Part shown: piece by piece, positions 60,028 to 64,000 of the stretch
Numbering within the stretch: position 1 is the stretch's first letter
Layout: the number at the start of each line of letters is the position of its first letter
Assembly: GCF_958405655.1 (NCBI RefSeq)
Contig: NZ_CATYWO010000003.1
Span: 124,001-188,000, forward strand
Length of the DNA stretch: 64,000 nt
Direction: 5' to 3'
DNA from: Ralstonia condita
GTDB taxonomy: Bacteria > Pseudomonadota > Gammaproteobacteria > Burkholderiales > Burkholderiaceae
Notes under the pieces: generated by a model
Seen by the model: the letters and a program-made list of their open reading frames with translations, nothing else
What the model was told of the DNA's origin: nothing
Databases searched by the model: none
Made by a program: the position numbers and the translations under genes

Positions 60028-60408
60028 TCACGCCGATTCCAGCAGCCAGCCTCGCAAGTCCGGGGCTGCGGCCAGCGCGGGAGCGATGCTCAAGTCACGC
60101 GACAGCACGCCCTCCACGACGCCCGCGTGCGGTAAGACCGGGCCGAAAAACAACACATCGGTCCCTCGCTGGACCAGCAGCGTCGGGAAGTTCTCGACGT
60201 CGAACTCGCCAAGGGCGTCGGCGTGGTCTTCCACATCGATCCAGACGAAGCAGCATTCCGGATGCCGCGCCGCAACTTCGGCGAAGGTCGCGCGATAGCT
60301 TCGGCAGGTGCCGCACCATTCGGCGCACAGGCAGGCAATCAGCGGTTGCCCTTCGCGGAGGCGCGCGTGCAGGGCGACGGCGTCGGTGTCGGGCGAGAGC
60401 AGCGGCAT
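60028..60408 (-). CDS. Cytosolic thioredoxin-like protein
   Basis: A 126-residue thioredoxin-fold protein with redox motif CAEWCGTCRSYRATF (CGTC instead of CGPC), the cis-Pro loop DVENFPTLLVQRG, and no signal peptide. Variation at the active site points to a specialised reductant rather than the main thioredoxin. Located 51 bp after dprA on the same strand, so possibly cotranscribed; partner unknown. Confidence 0.85.
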   Translation of the reverse strand: MPLLSPDTDAVALHARLREGQPLIACLCAEWCGTCRSYRATFAEVAARHPECCFVWIDVEDHADALGEFDVENFPTLLVQRGTDVLFFGPVLPHAGVVEGVLSRDLSIAPALAAAPDLRGWLLESA

Positions 60409-60459
60409 GAGAAACGCGCGATCAGCGGCAATGGGGTGGCGCCCATTGTAGACACGCTT

Positions 60460-61668
60460 TCACGGAAGCCGCAGGAAGCGGCCCCCCGGCTGTCGTTCGA
60501 CGCGGCCATCCAGCTCCAGCGCCAGGAGTTGCGCCGACAGCGCGGCGGCCACTTGGCCGGTGCGCTCGCACAAGGTATCCAGGTCGACAGGATCGAAACC
60601 GAGTGCATCGAGCAGTGCCGTCTCGGCGGCACTTGGTGCCGCGCGCGTAACGGGAGCCGGTCCTGCGGCTGCAGCCATGGCCAATGCCGCACGCGTGGCC
60701 GGCCGTTCGGGTGCAGCCGTGCGTCCCCAGCCGAGCTCGTCCAGAATGTCGGCGGCGGTTTCCACGAGCTTGGCGCCTTGCTTGATCAGCAGGTGACAGC
60801 CCTTGGCCAGCGGCGAATGGATCGAGCCGGGGATCGCGAATACGTCGCGGCCCTGTTCGGCGGCCAGCCGTGCGGTGATCAGCGAACCCGACTGCGCGGC
60901 CGCCTCGACCACCAGCAGCCCGCGCGCCAGGCCCGAAATCAGCCGGTTGCGGCGCGGGAAGTTCTCAGCACGTGCGCCCATGCCAAGCGGGTACTCGGAG
61001 AGGATCAAGCCACCCTCGGCAATGCGATGTGCCAGCGCGCGGTTGCGCGCCGGGTAGACGATGTCGAGCCCCGTGCCGACCACCGCGACCGTGCGGCCCG
61101 GACCCGTCAGACCACCCTCGTGCGCCGCCATATCAATGCCAAGCGCGAGCCCGGACACCACCGTCACGCTGGCGGCGGACAGCGCCTGCGCAAAGGCTCG
61201 CGCATTATCGATGCCGGCCGCGGTCGCGCTACGCGCCCCCACCACACCGACGGCAGCCGCGCGCAGCAACGAAGGATCGCCTTTTATATAGAGCAGCGTC
61301 GGCGGATCAGGCAATTCCAGCAGACGAGGCGGGTACCCGCGATCGGCCAGCGTGAAGATGGCATTGCCAGGCTCGTTGACCCACGCCACGGTGCGTGCGA
61401 TACGATCGGCCAGCGCCGGATCGGGTTCGGCGATGAGCGCGCGCGCCTGCCGCTCTGGCAGCACCTTGGCAAGCGAGGCGTAGGGCTGGGCAAAGATGTC
61501 CTGTGGCAAACCGAATGCCGCCAGCAGTTGCCGTGCGGCAACGGGGCCGACGCCAGGCGTTTCTGTCAAACGCAGCCACGCGGCCAGCTCGGCCGGATCG
61601 CGTGTGCAGGAAAGGGGATCGGTGGAGTCGGGGGGGGGGGGCGCCGCGACCTGCGAGGCATCGGTCAA
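60460..61668 (-). CDS. dprA: DNA-processing protein DprA (competence)
   Basis: A 402-residue DprA/Smf that loads RecA on incoming single-stranded DNA in natural transformation. An N-terminal SAM-like domain (about 25-90) precedes the Rossmann core (about 95-300): VGVVGARSATAAG, VSGLALGIDMAAHEG, VVGTGLDIVYPARNRAL, RNRLISGLARGLLVVEA and VFAIPGSIHSPLAKGCHLLI, and a C-terminal winged helix (about 340-400). Codons 10-13 are four Pro encoded by twelve consecutive C on the coding strand, a slippage-prone tract that could switch the gene off. Confidence 0.94.
   Translation of the reverse strand: MTDASQVAAPPPPDSTDPLSCTRDPAELAAWLRLTETPGVGPVAARQLLAAFGLPQDIFAQPYASLAKVLPERQARALIAEPDPALADRIARTVAWVNEPGNAIFTLADRGYPPRLLELPDPPTLLYIKGDPSLLRAAAVGVVGARSATAAGIDNARAFAQALSAASVTVVSGLALGIDMAAHEGGLTGPGRTVAVVGTGLDIVYPARNRALAHRIAEGGLILSEYPLGMGARAENFPRRNRLISGLARGLLVVEAAAQSGSLITARLAAEQGRDVFAIPGSIHSPLAKGCHLLIKQGAKLVETAADILDELGWGRTAAPERPATRAALAMAAAAGPAPVTRAAPSAAETALLDALGFDPVDLDTLCERTGQVAAALSAQLLALELDGRVERQPGGRFLRLP
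61630..61641. repeat. Homopolymeric G12/C12 tract in dprA
   Basis: Twelve consecutive G on the plus strand (C on the coding strand) at codons 10-13 of dprA, the longest homopolymer I noticed in the window. In-frame as drawn (four Pro). One-base slippage would put almost all of dprA out of frame. Confidence 0.95.
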
Positions 61669-61690
61669 ATCAGAACGGCAGACGGGTGGC

Positions 61691-62863
61691 TCAGGGCTGA
61701 GTCATGGGGTTGCTGACAGCATCGCCGACTTCCACGGTGTTCGATGCGTCGGTCACCAGTGCGTAAGCCACGTGAGGGAATACGCGGAACACGAACGCCA
61801 GGCCGTAGCGCTCTTCCGGCAACTGCACGCGCTCGTTGCCGGCGGTCGCATCCTTGACAACGGCACCGGCACGCGAGAGCGCCAGCACATGACCCGGCTC
61901 GAGACCCTGCTGGCTACCGATGTTCAGCACGATCACCTGGTCCGTACCGCCAAAGCGCACACCCCCCGTCACCTTGGCGACCGCGCCATGCAGGTCGCCT
62001 TCGGGTGCATGCGGAACATAGCGCACAGGCACGCGCGGCGGGACCGGCATCAGTTGGGTACCGACACCCATCTCTTCTTTCGAGGAGAGCACTTCCACCT
62101 TGGTCACGGCTTGCGGCCCAGTCGCTGGGCGCACCACACGCAACGTGCCCAGGAAGTCCGCCTCGTAGCCAAGCACGTTGCCTGTCACGGGATCTTTGAG
62201 CGGCTTGACGGGGCGATATGCCTGCCACTCCGCGCCGGCCTGGCCAGCCTGGCCGTCCGGCAGACCGCGGGCATAGGCGGTTTCGCCCTTGCCCAGATAG
62301 ACGCGGCCTTCCGGCAGGCTGAAAATGCGCGCCGGCGTGGCCAGCGTTGCGGCGTCCACCACGATCGGCTGCGTGAGGAACGGCTCAATGGCCGCAGCAG
62401 GAATACTGGAGATGGCGTCGCCCTCCTGTCCCGAGATGCGGGTATGCGGTGACAGGCGCACGGTGCTGCCGTCAGCCGAGGCCGGCGAGCTCGACAGCCA
62501 TGCCCGGCCATTTGCATGGTGCAGGTAAAGAATCTGGCCCGGATAGATCAGGTGCGGGTTGCGGATCTGTTCGCGGTTCATGCCCCACAACTCGGGCCAC
62601 CGATAAGGCCGCTTGAGATACTTGCCGGAGATCGCCCACAGCGTATCGCCTCGACGTACCGTGTACTGCGCCGGCGCGTTGGCGGCCAGTTCGGATTCAG
62701 GAATCCCTGCCTGGGCAGCAGCGGCGGCCTGCGCCTGTTGCGCCGGAGAGACAGTACGCTCGGCAGCGTGTGCGCCAACCGCACAGAACAGCACTGCCGC
62801 GGCAACCGCCGATAGCGCGCAAACGTAAGGCTGGCGCGGTTTCGTGGCGAACTTGAACTGCAT
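61691..62863 (-). CDS. Exported LysM-domain protein
   Basis: A 390-residue secreted protein: signal peptide (about 1-34, ending GAHAAE), LysM domain (about 65-125; YTVRRGDTLWAISGKYLKRP, WPELWGMNREQIRNPHLIYP, GQILYLHH), then a long C-terminal region with IVLNIGSQQGLEPGHVLALS. LysM anchors proteins to peptidoglycan; relatives are usually found beside dprA and def. Start MQFKFATKPRQ gives the better signal; 22 bp upstream of dprA, same operon. Confidence 0.9.
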   Translation of the reverse strand: MQFKFATKPRQPYVCALSAVAAAVLFCAVGAHAAERTVSPAQQAQAAAAAQAGIPESELAANAPAQYTVRRGDTLWAISGKYLKRPYRWPELWGMNREQIRNPHLIYPGQILYLHHANGRAWLSSSPASADGSTVRLSPHTRISGQEGDAISSIPAAAIEPFLTQPIVVDAATLATPARIFSLPEGRVYLGKGETAYARGLPDGQAGQAGAEWQAYRPVKPLKDPVTGNVLGYEADFLGTLRVVRPATGPQAVTKVEVLSSKEEMGVGTQLMPVPPRVPVRYVPHAPEGDLHGAVAKVTGGVRFGGTDQVIVLNIGSQQGLEPGHVLALSRAGAVVKDATAGNERVQLPEERYGLAFVFRVFPHVAYALVTDASNTVEVGDAVSNPMTQP

Positions 62864-63114
62864 CGGTGTGTTACGATGGCGCATTATTCTTTGAAGAATC
62901 GGCGAGTGGTCCGCGCGCCTGCTCTACGCCCGACCACCGCCGCTGCGCGTGTTTTGCGTGGCAGCTGGAGGGGTATGGCATCGAACATTCGTCAGGCTTT
63001 TTCCTAAGCCAAGTGGCGGATAGCGCCCCCGATTCTGCATGACATTCAAAGCGATCGCAATTGAAGGCAACCCCTCGTTAGCGTGGTCTTCCGCAACCGT
63101 TGTTGCCAAGCATC

Positions 63115-63630
63115 ATGGCCCTACTGAATATCCTGCAATACCCTGATCCGCGGCTGCACAAGGTCGCCAAGCCGGTTGCCGTGGTGGACGACCGCATCCG
63201 CAAGTTGGTCGCCGACATGGCCGAGACCATGTACGAAGCGCCAGGTGTCGGCCTGGCCGCCACGCAGGTCGACGTGCACGAGCGCGTGATCACGATCGAC
63301 GTATCGGAGTCGCGTGACGCGCTTCGGGTATTCATCAATCCGGAAATTGTCTGGGCAAGCGATGAGCGCAAGGCCTGGGACGAGGGCTGCCTGTCGGTGC
63401 CCGATATCTACGACAAGGTGGAGCGCCCTGACCGTGTGCGCGTGCGCGCCCTGAATGAAAAGGGCGAGACCTTCGAGCTGGAGGCCAACGGCCTGCTGGC
63501 GGTATGCATCCAGCACGAGATGGATCACCTGATGGGCAAGGTGTTTGTGGAATATCTCTCTCCGCTCAAGCAGACACGCATCCGCTCCAAGCTCAAGAAG
63601 CACCAGCGCGACATGGCGCACCAGCGCTGA
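63115..63630 (+). CDS. def: Peptide deformylase
   Basis: A 171-residue metalloenzyme that removes the formyl group from nascent proteins. The three motifs are intact: GVGLAATQV (GxGxAAxQ), EGCLSVP with the metal Cys, and CIQHEMDHLMGKVF (HExxH). Start MALLNILQYPDPRL; the frame opens five codons earlier. Divergent from the LysM gene across about 250 bp. fmt, the common partner, does not follow; a membrane glycosyltransferase does. Confidence 0.96.
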   Translation: MALLNILQYPDPRLHKVAKPVAVVDDRIRKLVADMAETMYEAPGVGLAATQVDVHERVITIDVSESRDALRVFINPEIVWASDERKAWDEGCLSVPDIYDKVERPDRVRVRALNEKGETFELEANGLLAVCIQHEMDHLMGKVFVEYLSPLKQTRIRSKLKKHQRDMAHQR

Positions 63631-63643
63631 ACACGCCCGCCCC

Positions 63644-64000
63644 ATGTCCGCCGACGCTGACGCGCCAAGCAGCCCCGTCCCCCTGATGCAGGGCGCCTCT
63701 GCCAACATCGGCGCACGCCGTCTTCCAGCCTGGCTGGTGCGGCACTGGCGCGTCTCTGTCGTGCTGATGCTGTGCGCGTACTTTGTTGCGGGCACGTTCT
63801 GGCGCGCGCCGTGGAAGGCTGACGAGCCGTACTCGTTCGGCGTGGTCATCAACATCATCGAGCGCGGCGACTGGGTCGTTCCCAACGTTGCCTTCGAGCC
63901 GTTCGTCGAAAAACCTCCCCTGATGTACTGGACCGGCGCGCTGGCCGCGCTGGCCCTGCCCGACATGCCGCCGCACGAAGCGGTACGTGTGGCCGTGCTG
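63644..64000 (+). CDS. ArnT/PMT-family (GT39) membrane glycosyltransferase, partial
   Basis: The first 119 codons of a reading frame that runs off the right edge, starting at the ATG 13 bp after the def stop. Translation gives a short hydrophilic N-terminus, a hydrophobic helix (VVLMLCAYFVAGTFW) and the family signature ADEPYSFGVVINIIERGDWV followed by EPFVEKPPLMYWTGALAAL, as in undecaprenyl-phosphate-sugar transferases of the ArnT type. The acceptor (lipid A, protein or polymer) cannot be judged from this fragment. Confidence 0.85.
   Translation, partial: MSADADAPSSPVPLMQGASANIGARRLPAWLVRHWRVSVVLMLCAYFVAGTFWRAPWKADEPYSFGVVINIIERGDWVVPNVAFEPFVEKPPLMYWTGALAALALPDMPPHEAVRVAVL

Overview
This is a GC-rich, densely coding chromosomal window from a betaproteobacterium of the Burkholderiales, most probably Ralstonia or a close relative (inferred from protein families and gene order: metXW, mreBCD-mrdA-rodA beside gatCAB, a RegB/RegA pair, slmA beside argB, dprA-LysM-def). 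I see no rRNA, tRNA, insertion sequence, prophage or CRISPR array. The window is mainly core genome with small accessory modules.

Layout. 0.2-1 kb: an OmpR/PhoB-type regulator whose receiver has lost key residues. 1.3-8.2 kb: a four-carbon acid-sugar (L-threonate/D-erythronate) catabolic cluster (gntR, ltnD, otnK, otnC, an MFS transporter and otnI on the minus strand, denD divergent). 8.2-12.9 kb: a cache-type histidine kinase and LuxR-type regulator divergent from cstA and its small YbdD-like partner. 12.9-15.8 kb: a Sel1-repeat protein, then metXW behind a SAM-II-like riboswitch and an intrinsic terminator. 15.8-20.3 kb: GABA catabolism (gabDT with divergent gabR). 20.3-23.6 kb: slmA, a HAD phosphatase, argB and a divergent ECF sigma factor with two small cysteine proteins. 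24.3-28 kb: a periplasmic copper chaperone, the RegB/RegA redox system, CsbD and a cysteine-repeat exported protein. 28-31.7 kb: heat-shock protease hslVU with a sigma-32-like promoter, and an orphan peptide-binding protein. 31.8-35.7 kb: a zinc module (zur, two COG0523 GTPases, a DksA with a degenerate zinc finger). 35.7-39.1 kb: a lactonase, a flavin oxidase and a YdjM-like membrane protein. 39.2-47 kb: rlmI, xerC, a DUF484 protein, gatB, a hydrolase, a lipoprotein, gatA, gatC. 47-54 kb: the elongasome operon mreB-mreC-mreD-mrdA-rodA behind a long structured leader. 54-64 kb: an acyl-CoA ligase, a LysR regulator, topoisomerase III, a thioredoxin-like protein, dprA carrying a C12 tract, a LysM protein, peptide deformylase and the start of a GT39-type membrane glycosyltransferase that runs off the right edge.

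How the genes work together. The tetronate cluster forms a full route from threonate or erythronate to dihydroxyacetone phosphate. GabT and GabD turn GABA into succinate under GabR. MetX and MetW supply activated homoserine under SAM control. GatCAB makes Gln-tRNA/Asn-tRNA by transamidation. MreBCD, PBP2 and RodA build the lateral wall.

The observations most worth follow-up are the mreB leader, with two predicted three-way junctions; the metX riboswitch with an inserted hairpin; the homopolymeric tract at the 5' end of dprA; the atypical response regulator; the zinc/DksA module; and the oxidase-lactonase pair.
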